Assembly: GCF_900114835.1 (NCBI RefSeq)
Contig: NZ_FOUJ01000001.1
Location: 682,001 to 746,000, forward strand
Length of the DNA stretch: 64,000 nucleotides
From: Methanolobus profundi
GTDB taxonomy: Archaea; Halobacteriota; Methanosarcinia; Methanosarcinales; Methanosarcinaceae
Reading direction: 5' to 3'
The notes under the pieces are model-generated. The model did not search any database, was not told the DNA's origin, and worked only from the letters and a program-made list of their open reading frames with translations. This document shows, piece after piece, positions 36,348-45,408 of this stretch. Position numbers and translations under genes: made by a program. Positions within the stretch are counted from its first letter, which is position 1. Each line of letters opens with the position of its first letter.

Positions 36348-36740
36348 ATGGCTGAAAGCAATGTATTAGAAGCTAATGATTCCAACTGGGAAGAACTCCT
36401 TGAGAACCAGGAGAAACCAATGGTAGTTATGTTCTATCTTCCCACATGTACCCATTGTAAGGAAATAGAACCATATTTCAGGGATTATTCTAACGAGTTC
36501 CATGAATCCTGCACTTTCGTCAGGATGAATGGTATGGACAGTCCCATGACTGCAAGGAAATATGGTGTACGGGGAACTCCGACATTCAAATTCTTCTGCA
36601 AAGGCAATGCAATTAAGGAAGAAGTAGGATTGGTCTATCCTTCGATACTCAGGAAATCTATCGAACAGCTCATAAAACATGGTGATGAATGCGTCCTGCA
36701 CACATCTCCTATGCCTGATGAAGTTTCACCTTACGAATGA
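36348..36740 (+). CDS. Thioredoxin-family protein with CTHC active site
   Basis: 130-residue protein with a thioredoxin fold. The redox pair is Cys34/Cys37 in FYLPTCTHCKEIEPYF, so CTHC replaces the canonical CGPC, which should raise the redox potential. YGVRGTPTFKFF carries the cis-proline loop. A C-terminal tail has another Cys (DECVLHTSPMP). Partner unknown. Its 3' end forms a hairpin with the convergent mutase gene. Confidence 0.88.
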   Translation: MAESNVLEANDSNWEELLENQEKPMVVMFYLPTCTHCKEIEPYFRDYSNEFHESCTFVRMNGMDSPMTARKYGVRGTPTFKFFCKGNAIKEEVGLVYPSILRKSIEQLIKHGDECVLHTSPMPDEVSPYE

Positions 36741-36757
36741 AAGGACAACCTTTCATT
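36736..36757. terminator. Convergent hairpin terminator
   Basis: Perfect 9-bp stem AATGAAAGG / CCTTTCATT with loop ACAA, overlapping the thioredoxin-like stop codon and lying before the convergent phosphoglycerate mutase gene. Confidence 0.65.
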
Positions 36758-36761
36758 ACAA

Positions 36762-37427
36762 TTATTCTTCTTTGATGAACTTGCCTTTTACGAACTGGTA
36801 ATATAGTGGCTTACCTGTCGCAAGCTCAAGCTTCGGTATATCCTCATCACTGATATTCTCGATGTATTTGACCACAGAGCGCAGGCTGTTGCCGTGAGCA
36901 GCGATCACAACATTCTTACCAGCTTCAAGTTCCGGCATTATCTTCTCTTCAAAATAAGGAATGGTGCGTTCATATGTATCTTTGAGACTCTCGCCACCAG
37001 GAGGCTGTACATCGTAGCTCCTTCTCCAGATAAAGACCTGTTCTTCCCCGTAAACGGTTTTAGCTTCCTGCTTGTTCTGTCCCTGAAGCTTACCATAGTA
37101 ACGCTCGTTCAGATGCTCGTCCGAGTATATGGGTATCTCGGAATCATCGAACCTTTCAGGATGATATGACCATTCGTCTCTTTTTTTGCTCTCATGAAGA
37201 AATATTCCTGTCTTCTTCTGTTTTGCAAGTATCAGGAAAAGTGTTTCCTGTGCTCTTGATAGTTTGGATGTGAAGGCAACATCGAGCTGCATATCTGCAA
37301 GTTCCTCTGCACAGTCCATTGCTTCCTGGATGCCTTTCTCACTTAGTGGTACATCCACCCATCCTGCAAATCTGTTCTCAAGGTTCCACCTTGACTGTCC
37401 GTGTCTTACCAGTATCAGATAATTCAT
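36762..37427 (-). CDS. gpmA: 2,3-bisphosphoglycerate-dependent phosphoglycerate mutase
   Basis: 221-residue histidine-phosphatase-superfamily mutase. Phospho-acceptor His9 in LVRHGQSRWNLENRFAGW, second catalytic His in AAHGNSLRSVVKYIE, and LNERYYGKLQGQNKQE, the active-site cap motif of dPGM. Interconverts 3- and 2-phosphoglycerate. Methanogens more often use the ApgM type, so this may be an extra or alternative enzyme. ATG 37427 has AGGGG upstream; a GTG precedes it by one codon. Confidence 0.9.
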   Translation of the reverse strand: MNYLILVRHGQSRWNLENRFAGWVDVPLSEKGIQEAMDCAEELADMQLDVAFTSKLSRAQETLFLILAKQKKTGIFLHESKKRDEWSYHPERFDDSEIPIYSDEHLNERYYGKLQGQNKQEAKTVYGEEQVFIWRRSYDVQPPGGESLKDTYERTIPYFEEKIMPELEAGKNVVIAAHGNSLRSVVKYIENISDEDIPKLELATGKPLYYQFVKGKFIKEE

Positions 37428-37506
37428 CACAAAACCCCTTTAACTCACATAATATCTTGGTTTAAGATTATTAAAGCTTTAAGTTGTGCTAAGGCAAATT
37501 TCATAA

Positions 37507-38391
37507 ATGTGCCCGAACATTAGTTCTCAAGCCATGAGTTCAGAAGACAAAGACTGGAGTTCGGAATTCTTCCCACTGGTAAGTCCTCCGCGAAAAGATG
37601 AGAATTACGGGACGTATTGTTTTGCATTCAGGGACCGCAAACTATTATTGCTGAAAGATATGGGTAATTTCAGGTTACCATCCCTTGAAGAAGCAGAGAA
37701 TATGGGTCTGGATATCCTGAGAAAGCAGTATCTTGGAGAACTCAGGGACATATCCTGTTTTTCTATGGAACTTGATGGGCCTGACGATGGTAATATGGAT
37801 GGGCAGGATGGTTCCAGTTTTGTGGGACTCCGTGAACTATCGGGTATTCTTGATGATCCTTTCATCTCACTGGCAGGAAAGGCTGTCCATATAATGGAAT
37901 GGGACAGGAACACTCTATTCTGTGGCAGGTGCGGTGCTTCAACAGAGCTCAAGGATAACGAAAGGGCTAAAGGATGTCCTGAATGTGGCTTCACTGCCTT
38001 CCCAAAGATCTCTCCTGCTATAATCGTGCTCATAGAGAAAGAGGACAGGTTATTGCTGGCCCGCTCCCCTCATTTTCCTGCTGGCAGGTATAGTATCATT
38101 GCAGGATTTGTGGAACCAGGGGAATCTATCGAACAGGCAGTGGTACGTGAAGTAATGGAAGAGGTAGGAATATCGGTCAGGAACGTCAGATATTTCGGTA
38201 GCCAGCCATGGCCTTATCCTGATTCTCTCATGTTAGGTTTCACCGCTGAGCATTCAGAAGGTGAGATAAGGATCGATGGTGTTGAGATAGAGGATGCCGG
38301 ATGGTATACAAAAGATGAGATCCCGAACATTCCGGGGACAGAAAGTATATCCGGGCAGCTGATCCATCATTTTATCAATAAGCATTCCTGA
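37507..38391 (+). CDS. nudC: NADH pyrophosphatase-type Nudix hydrolase (NudC)
   Basis: 294-residue protein. An N-terminal domain of about 130 residues is followed by a zinc ribbon, CGRCGASTEL and CPECGFTAFP, then a Nudix domain with the complete box GFVEPGESIEQAVVREVMEE plus VGI, and the NudC-specific SQPWPYPDSLM. Hydrolyses NAD(H) or NAD-capped RNA to NMN and AMP. No Shine-Dalgarno is seen at ATG 37507 or at the in-frame ATG 37534; a weak TATA near 37467 suits a leaderless start. Confidence 0.9.
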   Translation: MCPNISSQAMSSEDKDWSSEFFPLVSPPRKDENYGTYCFAFRDRKLLLLKDMGNFRLPSLEEAENMGLDILRKQYLGELRDISCFSMELDGPDDGNMDGQDGSSFVGLRELSGILDDPFISLAGKAVHIMEWDRNTLFCGRCGASTELKDNERAKGCPECGFTAFPKISPAIIVLIEKEDRLLLARSPHFPAGRYSIIAGFVEPGESIEQAVVREVMEEVGISVRNVRYFGSQPWPYPDSLMLGFTAEHSEGEIRIDGVEIEDAGWYTKDEIPNIPGTESISGQLIHHFINKHS

Positions 38392-38392
38392 G

Positions 38393-39931
38393 CTAGATCT
38401 TTATTTTCAATGGTATCGAGAATGAGAAAGTACTTCCTTCCCCTTTCTTGCTCTCAACTCCAATAGTGCCTTTGTGCATCTCAACGAACCTTTTTGATAT
38501 CATAAGTCCAAGGCCGGTACCTTTGTATTTTTGTATACTATCCGATCTCAATTGAACGAATGGACTGAAAATGTCTTTTGTTCCTTCTTTGTCCATTCCG
38601 GGGCCTGTATCCCTTATTGTAAAAATGATATTATTATCATCCTTTTCTACGCTAAGCTCGATCATCCCGTTCTCCGGAGTGAACTTGACAGCATTTCCTA
38701 AAAGGTTATAGAGTATCTGTTTTATCTTGATCCTGTCAGCTTCAAAGGTCAGATCATAAGGTATGTCAGATATCCTCAGATCGATCGTCTTCCGTAGTGC
38801 CAGTGGATACATCACATTTTTCACATCGGTTATGATCGAAATAGCATCTATTATTTCATAGTCAAGCTCTATCTTACCTGCTTCTATCTTTGAATTGTAG
38901 AGTATGTTGTTGATTAGATTAAGAAGGTGTTTTCCACTGCTCTGGATGTTCTCAAGGTACTTTTTCTGTGTGTCTGAGAGGTCCCCGGTCTTAGGATACA
39001 GGAGAAGTTCGGTGAATCCAATTATGGAAGTAAGTGGTGTTCTCAGCTCATGGTTAATTCCGGTAAAAAGTTCGTTCTGTGCAAGACTGGCAGCTTCCAG
39101 TGATATCTTTTCCTGTAGAAGGACCTCTTCTTTGATCCGAAGGTCTGTGACGTCATTGAAGATGACAGCGAAGAACCCCTTTTTAGGTGAGAAAGCAGAT
39201 ATATCATAATATTTGTGCAGTTGTTCTGAGTATTCTTCTAAGTGTACAGGTTCCATTGTAAGAGCAACCTGACCATAGGTCTTTATGAAACAGCTATTCT
39301 CTATTCCGGGGATCACTTCAGTGACCTTTTTTCCGATTATATCCTCTGCTTTTAGGCCAGTGTCCCGTTCAAATGCGTTATTGACACTTGTAAATATATA
39401 ATCAACTGGATCGCCATGCTCATCGGTCACGATCTTATGTAGTGCAAATGCATTGAGCGAGTTATCAAAGATCCCTGAGTAGCCGGTGTTATCATCAGGT
39501 AACAGGGTGTCCGGACCGATCTTATCTGTATATATCTCATTGCTTCTATTCTCATGGAGAAGTCTGTATAGCTGTCCCTCTACCTTTTTCTCTTTGGTGA
39601 TATCCCTGATATGCTCAACTACTTTGCTGATCTCCCCGTTGTTGTCCAATATGGGGTATGCCCTGTAATCGACCCACTTGTCAAGGAATTCGATATATTT
39701 CTCAATATGTGAACTCTTTCCTGTCTTGAAAGTCATGGCAGTGGCACAAATATCGCATGGCTCATCTTTACCTATGAGCTCGTAACATGTGCTGTTGTTT
39801 ATCTCATCATGACCTTTATTCAAAAGATTGCACAATTCCTCATTGTAACTAATAGTATTATTATTGCTGTCCTTTATTCTGACAGCATGAGGTACTGTTC
39901 TTAGTATATCCTCTATGTCTGAGATCCTCAA
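38393..39931 (-). CDS. PAS-PAS sensor histidine kinase
   Basis: 512-residue soluble kinase. PAS 1 at about 1-115 contains paired cysteines (EPCDICATAM) and ends VVEHIRDITKEKK; PAS 2 at about 150-270. HisKA: His294 in TGINHELRTPLTSIIGFTEL; HATPase_c: IRDTGPGMDKEGTKDIFSP and YKGTGLGLMISKRFVEMHKG. The EPCDxC pattern recurs in the kinase at 47321, suggesting a shared metal-, heme- or redox-linked PAS type (inference). Start is TTG at 39931 with GGGGGAGGA immediately upstream, too close to be a standard ribosome-binding site, so the true start is uncertain. Its stop is one base from the convergent nudC end. Confidence 0.88.
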   Translation of the reverse strand: MRISDIEDILRTVPHAVRIKDSNNNTISYNEELCNLLNKGHDEINNSTCYELIGKDEPCDICATAMTFKTGKSSHIEKYIEFLDKWVDYRAYPILDNNGEISKVVEHIRDITKEKKVEGQLYRLLHENRSNEIYTDKIGPDTLLPDDNTGYSGIFDNSLNAFALHKIVTDEHGDPVDYIFTSVNNAFERDTGLKAEDIIGKKVTEVIPGIENSCFIKTYGQVALTMEPVHLEEYSEQLHKYYDISAFSPKKGFFAVIFNDVTDLRIKEEVLLQEKISLEAASLAQNELFTGINHELRTPLTSIIGFTELLLYPKTGDLSDTQKKYLENIQSSGKHLLNLINNILYNSKIEAGKIELDYEIIDAISIITDVKNVMYPLALRKTIDLRISDIPYDLTFEADRIKIKQILYNLLGNAVKFTPENGMIELSVEKDDNNIIFTIRDTGPGMDKEGTKDIFSPFVQLRSDSIQKYKGTGLGLMISKRFVEMHKGTIGVESKKGEGSTFSFSIPLKIKI

Positions 39932-40201
39932 TCCTCCCCCAATAACCCAAATATCCAGTTATAAAATTAATGTAAAGTGTATGCAGATAGTACTTCTATC
40001 CAGATAGTAATACTTCTATGAAGAGTTCTACTATATATATTGTGCTCGAAATAGATATCAAATAATTATTTGATGCATATGGATCCGTGTGATGTGCTGG
40101 CTTTTTTTCAAGTGCACAATATTTATAATCTCTGATCGCAGATAATTAGCAAGAGATCAGAATGTGAATGGTGGTAAAACCTAAAAGAAGGTGTCAGATC
40201 G

Positions 40202-42154
40202 GTGTTTAAAAGAATTATCTATATCACGATATTGTTTATCGCATGCATATCACTTGTGCAGACATGCGCAGCATTGACCTATTCCGGTGGTGGGGAATGG
40301 AACTATTCTGAAGAGATATTTATTGAGGAGAATTCCGGGAATGCTCTGGTGAACTATCAGATCCCTGTTATCCTCAACAGTTCTAACTTTGACTTCTCTG
40401 TTGCTCGTTCAGGTGGAGAGGACCTGCGTTTCACATCCGGTGACAAGCAGTTACAACACTGGGTAGAGGAATGGAATACCAAAAAGGAGGAAGCTGTCGT
40501 ATGGGTGGAGGTACCTTCCATTTCAGCTGATGGTACTGCAAAGATAACAATGTATTATGGTAATCCTGAGGCAGCGGATATCAGCAGCGGACCGGCAACT
40601 TTTGATCTATATGATGATTTTGGCAGTTCAGGTCTCTTTGGTAACTGGGAGAGCTTCACAAACGGAGGAAGTGATATTAAAGTCACTGCCGGTGTATGCA
40701 CTTTAATAGTGCCAAAATTCCATCCTGAGGACGTTGCAACCATCAAATCCAAGGATGAGTTCTCTGTGAACTCTATGTTCGTTGTCAAGAGGAAGAAAAC
40801 AACAACTGGTACTGATACTCGTGGTCCTGTACTGATGCAGGGTTTTGTGGATCCTCAAAGAGAGACCAAGAACCAGATACTGACCAGCAGCGAACTTGAG
40901 AATGAGACAAAGGTGACATGGGTACTTGAAAATGACAAGAGTGATTCACGTTATTACCCTAAGGACCTGACAAATATCGACGTGACCGAGGGTGACTGGT
41001 ATACTATCGGTGTTGCCTGGTACATGGAAGATGAACTGGGAAAGGTCGCCTGGTATAAGAACGGTGTCAGGGACAGTAAGATGGACCTTGAGTCCACAGA
41101 AGAGGATAATTACATTCCTGTCACTGACATGAAGGCATATTACTACACAGGCACCTATTCTGATGTATCTGACAATACTGGTTCTTCATCTATTGACTAT
41201 GCCTATGTGCGTAAATTCGTTTATCCTGAACCTTCAGTGATGTTCACAAGTACCATGGCAGATGAGGATGAGACTGTAGCAGAGGCAGAGCCTGTGAGGA
41301 TCAATATAACTCCTGCCAGTGGTCTGATAAGTGCTATTCGTATCTTCAATTCAACAGACTATGATGATGATACCGTAGCTGAGCTCAAGGACAGTGGACT
41401 TAACACTATCATGTTGCTCACAGATGGTGATGATGTATGGAACCTTGAAAGGTTTGTCAAGACAGCTCATGATAATGACATGCAGGTCTATGCAATGATA
41501 TTCAATGACCCTAAGAGCGAGTCGGATGAGGATAATTCCGTATATGTGAAGGGTGTACTGGAACAGGTCCTTGACTACAACGAGAAATCACTCTCGGCTT
41601 TCGATGGTGTTGACATTGCCCTTGATCCATGCAGCGAGGACCTTGGAGAGGCATGTGCACTCAATCTGATGCTTCTGGAAGATGTCCGTGAGATGACAGG
41701 TAGTGAGCTTGCGATTGCTGTTGATATGCCTGCATCATATACACAGACCGATGTATCTGAGATCGCAGAGACTGCGGACCTCATAATCCTTCAGACCTAT
41801 TCTCTTGAAGGGGAGAACCCTGATGCCAAAGATGATGTGATCGATTCGGTTGCTTCCAGAATGGGTGAGATAAGGGTATCTGATGGAAAGGCCCTGATCG
41901 GTATATCAGTTACTGAGGACTTCATGACAGATGCAGATGTACAGACATTGCTCGAGGAACTACAGGATTATTACACCAATGATACTGCTTTCCTTGGTAC
42001 ATCAATAGCTGTCTATGAAGAGTATGAGGGGTATAGCATGCTCCCGGAGAAAACTGAAGAGACTGAGAGTACAGGAATACCTGGATTCACCGGTCTGCTC
42101 GCAGCCGTTGGACTACTGGCAGTCACTTACAGACAGAAAAAGAGGATGATGTGA
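40202..42154 (+). CDS. Secreted DUF2341 protein with barrel-like domain and PGF-CTERM anchor
   Basis: 650-residue exported protein. Signal peptide to about residue 24, then DUF2341 (NYQIPVILNSSNFDFS, WVEVPSISADGTAKITMYYG), followed by a concanavalin-like region to about 350. The next domain (about 365-620) has alternating strands and helices with repeated DD/E motifs, such as FDGVDIALDPCSEDLGEAC, reminiscent of a TIM-barrel glycosidase-like fold, but I cannot assign an activity. The tail GIPGFTGLLAAVGLLAVTYR with basic residues is a classic PGF-CTERM sorting signal. Start is GTG with AAGGTG upstream. Probably a surface protein. Confidence 0.82.
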   Translation: MFKRIIYITILFIACISLVQTCAALTYSGGGEWNYSEEIFIEENSGNALVNYQIPVILNSSNFDFSVARSGGEDLRFTSGDKQLQHWVEEWNTKKEEAVVWVEVPSISADGTAKITMYYGNPEAADISSGPATFDLYDDFGSSGLFGNWESFTNGGSDIKVTAGVCTLIVPKFHPEDVATIKSKDEFSVNSMFVVKRKKTTTGTDTRGPVLMQGFVDPQRETKNQILTSSELENETKVTWVLENDKSDSRYYPKDLTNIDVTEGDWYTIGVAWYMEDELGKVAWYKNGVRDSKMDLESTEEDNYIPVTDMKAYYYTGTYSDVSDNTGSSSIDYAYVRKFVYPEPSVMFTSTMADEDETVAEAEPVRINITPASGLISAIRIFNSTDYDDDTVAELKDSGLNTIMLLTDGDDVWNLERFVKTAHDNDMQVYAMIFNDPKSESDEDNSVYVKGVLEQVLDYNEKSLSAFDGVDIALDPCSEDLGEACALNLMLLEDVREMTGSELAIAVDMPASYTQTDVSEIAETADLIILQTYSLEGENPDAKDDVIDSVASRMGEIRVSDGKALIGISVTEDFMTDADVQTLLEELQDYYTNDTAFLGTSIAVYEEYEGYSMLPEKTEETESTGIPGFTGLLAAVGLLAVTYRQKKRMM

Positions 42155-42167
42155 GTTACACATCATC
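42145..42167. terminator. Convergent hairpin terminator
   Basis: Perfect 9-bp stem GATGATGTG / CACATCATC, loop AGTTA, followed by TTTTTATTTTT. It separates the secreted-protein gene from the convergent acyl-CoA synthetase gene and includes the stop codon of the former. Confidence 0.75.
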
Positions 42168-42188
42168 ATACTATTTTTATTTTTAAGT

Positions 42189-43841
42189 TTATACCTGTTC
42201 TTCATTCCTTTTTTCCAGAAGCTCTACTGCCATATCCCTTAGCTTGAACTTCTGTACTTTTCCACTTGCAGTAAGCGGATAGTCATCAATGAAGAAGACA
42301 TGTTTTGGTACCTTATAACGTGCGATCTTTGAAAGACTGTAGTCCCTGACATCTTCTTCAGTGAGATCAGTACCTTCATCTGTCACTATGAATGCACCTA
42401 CTATCTCACCATATTTCTCATCAGGGATACCAACTACCTGAGCACTCTTGACACCTGGCATGGTGAAAAGGAATTCCTCTATCTCCCTTGGATAGATGTT
42501 CTCTCCACCACGGATTATCATGTCCTTGATACGGCCTGTGATCTTGTAGTATCCATCTTCATCAACTGTTGCAAGGTCACCACTGTGAAGCCATCCGTCC
42601 TTGTCGATAGCAAGTTCTGTCATTTCAGGCATCTTGTAGTATCCTTTCATGACATTGTAACCACGGCAGCAGATCTCTCCCTGTTCATTCGGTCCTACGG
42701 TTTCCCCTGTCTCAGGGTCCACGATCTTGACATCTATCTCAGGCATAGCAGTACCAACTGTACTTACACGGCGGTCAATGGCATCATCAGTACTTGTCTG
42801 GGTGAACACAGGTGAAGCTTCGGTGAGTCCGTATGCGATAGTTATGTCCTTACAGTGCATATCATCGATAACACGTTTCATTGCCTCGATCGGACATGGT
42901 GAACCTGCCATGATACCGGTCCTCAATGAGGAAAGGTCGAACATCTTGAACATCGGGTGGCTGAACTCTGCAATGAACATTGTCGGCACACCGTAAAGTG
43001 CTGTACACTTCTCTTTCTGTACCGCTGCCAGTACCATTAGTGGGTCGAAGAGCTCAAGCAGTACAAGCGTTCCTCTATGGGTCAGGGTTGCCATCACTCC
43101 AAGCACTATGCCGAAACAGTGGAAGAGCGGTACTGGCAGACAGAGCCTGTCCTTCTCGGTGAACTTTTGTCTTTCTCCGATATAGTATCCATTGTTAACT
43201 ATATTGTAATGTGTGAGCATGACACCTTTTGGGAAGCCAGTGGTCCCGGAAGTGTATTGCATATTGATGACATCATCCTTGTCCAGTGTCTTCATGATGC
43301 TTCTGATCTGCTCATCATCGCTGTGCTGTCCAAGCAGGAAGAGCTCTCTTGTACTGTACATTCCCCTGTGCTTTTCCTGTCCGATGAAAATAACATTCTT
43401 AAGGTGTGGGAAATTCTCGCTCTTAAGGCTTCCACGGCTCTGGGTCTTAAGTTCAGGAACAAGCTCATAGATTGTCTCAAGGTAACTTACATCCCTGAAA
43501 CCATCGATTATGGCAATGGCCTTCAGGTCCGCCTGTTTCATCACATACTCAACTTCGTGGATCTTGTAGGCGGTGTTCACTGTAACGAAGACCGCACCTA
43601 TCTTCGCTGTGGCAAAAAGGAAGGTCAGCCAGTCAGGTACATTGGTAGCCCATATACCTACATGGTCACCTTTTCCTATACCAATTTCCAGCAGGCCTTT
43701 GGCCAGCATATTGACGCGTTCATCGAATTCCTTGTAGGTGAATCTCAGATCCCTGTCAGGATAGACCAGAAACTCTCTGTTCGGGTCTTTCATAACCTGT
43801 TTCTCAAAGAAGTCACCAACTGTATCATTTGTAAAAGGCAT
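42189..43841 (-). CDS. AMP-forming acyl-CoA synthetase
   Basis: 550-residue fatty-acyl-CoA-ligase-like enzyme. Adenylation motif [58 protein letters not shown] and hinge [20 protein letters not shown]; the catalytic Lys in [15 protein letters not shown]. Sequence is clearly different from the synthetase at 31710, so substrate is probably a different acid. GGAG lies before the ATG. Third gene in a minus-strand operon: XRE-cupin, thioesterase, synthetase. Confidence 0.92.
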   Translation of the reverse strand: MPFTNDTVGDFFEKQVMKDPNREFLVYPDRDLRFTYKEFDERVNMLAKGLLEIGIGKGDHVGIWATNVPDWLTFLFATAKIGAVFVTVNTAYKIHEVEYVMKQADLKAIAIIDGFRDVSYLETIYELVPELKTQSRGSLKSENFPHLKNVIFIGQEKHRGMYSTRELFLLGQHSDDEQIRSIMKTLDKDDVINMQYTSGTTGFPKGVMLTHYNIVNNGYYIGERQKFTEKDRLCLPVPLFHCFGIVLGVMATLTHRGTLVLLELFDPLMVLAAVQKEKCTALYGVPTMFIAEFSHPMFKMFDLSSLRTGIMAGSPCPIEAMKRVIDDMHCKDITIAYGLTEASPVFTQTSTDDAIDRRVSTVGTAMPEIDVKIVDPETGETVGPNEQGEICCRGYNVMKGYYKMPEMTELAIDKDGWLHSGDLATVDEDGYYKITGRIKDMIIRGGENIYPREIEEFLFTMPGVKSAQVVGIPDEKYGEIVGAFIVTDEGTDLTEEDVRDYSLSKIARYKVPKHVFFIDDYPLTASGKVQKFKLRDMAVELLEKRNEEQV

Positions 43842-43859
43842 GATAAATCTCCATGGGTC

Positions 43860-44276
43860 TTATTTACAACTATCACTCTCTTCCTGAAGGTGTTCTCCGA
43901 GTTCTTTTCTTATGTCATCAGGTATTGGGGCTGATCTCTGATTGATGAAATCGTAATGGACTATGGTAGACCTGCCAATTGCCCCCTTTCTTCCGTTCTG
44001 CCATGCTTCCTGTGTGACCACAAAAGAGGAGTTCCCTATCCTTGAGACATAGGTGATTATCTCGACATCGGATCCGTAGAACATCTCTCCTACGTAATCA
44101 TATTCTGTCCTTGCCATGATGAGCTTCCAGTTCTCATAGCTCAGGTCAAGGTCAGGGGTAAATAGCCTGAAAACAGGGTTACGTGCCTGTTCGAACCATA
44201 TGGCAATGGCAATGTTGTTAGCGTGTTTCAATCCATCAATGTCGCCGAATCTTGGAGTAACAGTTGTTTTGAACAT
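43860..44276 (-). CDS. 4HBT-family acyl-CoA thioesterase
   Basis: 138-residue hotdog protein. RFGDIDGLKHANNIAIAIWF is the 4-hydroxybenzoyl-CoA thioesterase pattern with the catalytic Asp, followed by YVGEMFYGSDVEIITYVSRI. It lies 14 bases after the XRE-cupin stop and 18 bases before the synthetase start. An in-frame start at 44330 overlaps the regulator gene; 44276 matches the family N-terminus better, although its ribosome-binding site is weak. Probably trims or proofreads the acyl-CoA produced by the adjacent ligase (inference). Confidence 0.87.
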   Translation of the reverse strand: MFKTTVTPRFGDIDGLKHANNIAIAIWFEQARNPVFRLFTPDLDLSYENWKLIMARTEYDYVGEMFYGSDVEIITYVSRIGNSSFVVTQEAWQNGRKGAIGRSTIVHYDFINQRSAPIPDDIRKELGEHLQEESDSCK

Positions 44277-44289
44277 ATTGATCTTCTTC

Positions 44290-44865
44290 TTAGTAAGGTG
44301 CGTATACGACTGCCAGTATCTTTGCTTCACTGTCTACTGCATGAACATGATGAGGGACAATGGAATCATAGTAGATGCTGTCTCCTGTTGAAAGTGTGAA
44401 GCTGTCCTTTCCGTAAAGGATCTCTATCTGACCGTTGAGGACGTATATGAACTCCTCTCCTTCATGTGATGACTGCTTTGCTTCACCGGACTGTGCTGGG
44501 TGTACATCTATGATGAAAGGTTCCATGTGCCTGTCTGCTTTATCAGCAGCAAGTGAGAAGAAGTCAAGTGTGCTCTTTTCACATGGATCGCAGTTTCCGG
44601 AGAAACGGACAACTTTACCTGATCCGCCACTTTTTGTAACTACAGGTCCGCTCTGAGGTGCATCATCAAGGAAAGTCCCAAGACGTACTCCTAGTGCCCT
44701 TGCGATCTGCATCAATGGTGTCAGTGAAGGTACAAGTGCACCATCTTCAAGTTGTTCTATGAGTTCGGTACTTGTGTTGCTGCTGGCTGCAAGCTCTTCC
44801 ACGGACATCTCTTTTGTTTCACGTATCTGGCGTATCTTATTACCCAATATGTTCTTTTCTGCCAT
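44290..44865 (-). CDS. XRE-family regulator with C-terminal cupin
   Basis: 191-residue regulator: HTH_XRE (about 8-65; [20 protein letters not shown]), a linker with a small Cys pair ([13 protein letters not shown]), then a cupin ([40 protein letters not shown]). Same architecture as the protein at 31126 but distinct in sequence. GAGGAAAAAAG precedes the ATG. It heads the regulator/thioesterase/synthetase operon and is likely its local regulator. Confidence 0.9.
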   Translation of the reverse strand: MAEKNILGNKIRQIRETKEMSVEELAASSNTSTELIEQLEDGALVPSLTPLMQIARALGVRLGTFLDDAPQSGPVVTKSGGSGKVVRFSGNCDPCEKSTLDFFSLAADKADRHMEPFIIDVHPAQSGEAKQSSHEGEEFIYVLNGQIEILYGKDSFTLSTGDSIYYDSIVPHHVHAVDSEAKILAVVYAPY

Positions 44866-44987
44866 CTTTTTTCCTCATTGTCAAAACGTGTTCTATGGCT
44901 TATGATATGTTAAGTTAAAAAAGTATTGATTTATCATTAACATTTATAGTTGGTATTCAACTGATAATGAATTATCAATGTTTTGTA

Positions 44988-45284
44988 TCAGATATCGCCG
45001 GAGATCATTGCTTTATGATATGCCATTGACAACAGGCCATTGACGAGATCGCTTGCTTCCTGCTCAGAATCCACCATCCTTATAGTGACCTGGCCATTGC
45101 GGAAGAAGTTCATTTCTTTTATTCCGCTTTTCACAACGACCATACCCAGATTCTCAGAGTATTTCCCATCAAGGTATTTTGACAGGAGCACAAGGTCAGG
45201 TTCTTCATCGAGATGTGCAATTATCCTCAACTTCCATGGATCTGCTATACATGGCAGAACTGTTTCTATATGATCTACTTGCAT
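44988..45284 (-). CDS. Small conserved-looking protein of unknown function
   Basis: 98-residue soluble protein. The middle reads LVLLSKYLDGKYSENLGMVV, and the end ITIRMVDS-like QVTIRMVDSEQEASDLVNGL. This resembles a small alpha/beta module that in methanogens precedes iron-sulfur-cluster domains, but here there is no cysteine motif beyond a single CIAD, so I do not name the family. No good Shine-Dalgarno is present. Divergent from the HyuA-like gene; the 124-base spacer could hold promoters for both. Confidence 0.7.
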   Translation of the reverse strand: MQVDHIETVLPCIADPWKLRIIAHLDEEPDLVLLSKYLDGKYSENLGMVVVKSGIKEMNFFRNGQVTIRMVDSEQEASDLVNGLLSMAYHKAMISGDI

Positions 45285-45366
45285 CTACTGTAACCCAGTA
45301 TCTAATATGCAGGAAGTATTTAAAAAATTATTGAAGCGAATATGCTTAAATAGCTCACCATCATTG

Positions 45367-45375
45367 TATATATAT
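45367..45375 (+). promoter_or_regulatory. TATA box for the HyuA-like gene
   Basis: TATATATAT, about 25 bases before a predicted start near 45396, giving a short leader that contains GGGTGA before the ATG at 45409. Confidence 0.5.
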
Positions 45376-45408
45376 GTAGTACAATTTCTTTAAAACGGGT
45401 GATAAGAA

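Noticed and set aside
43077-43934. 285-codon plus-strand frame opposite the acyl-CoA synthetase
   Set aside because: The minus strand encodes complete adenylation motifs; the plus frame is a shadow with unusual amino acid composition.
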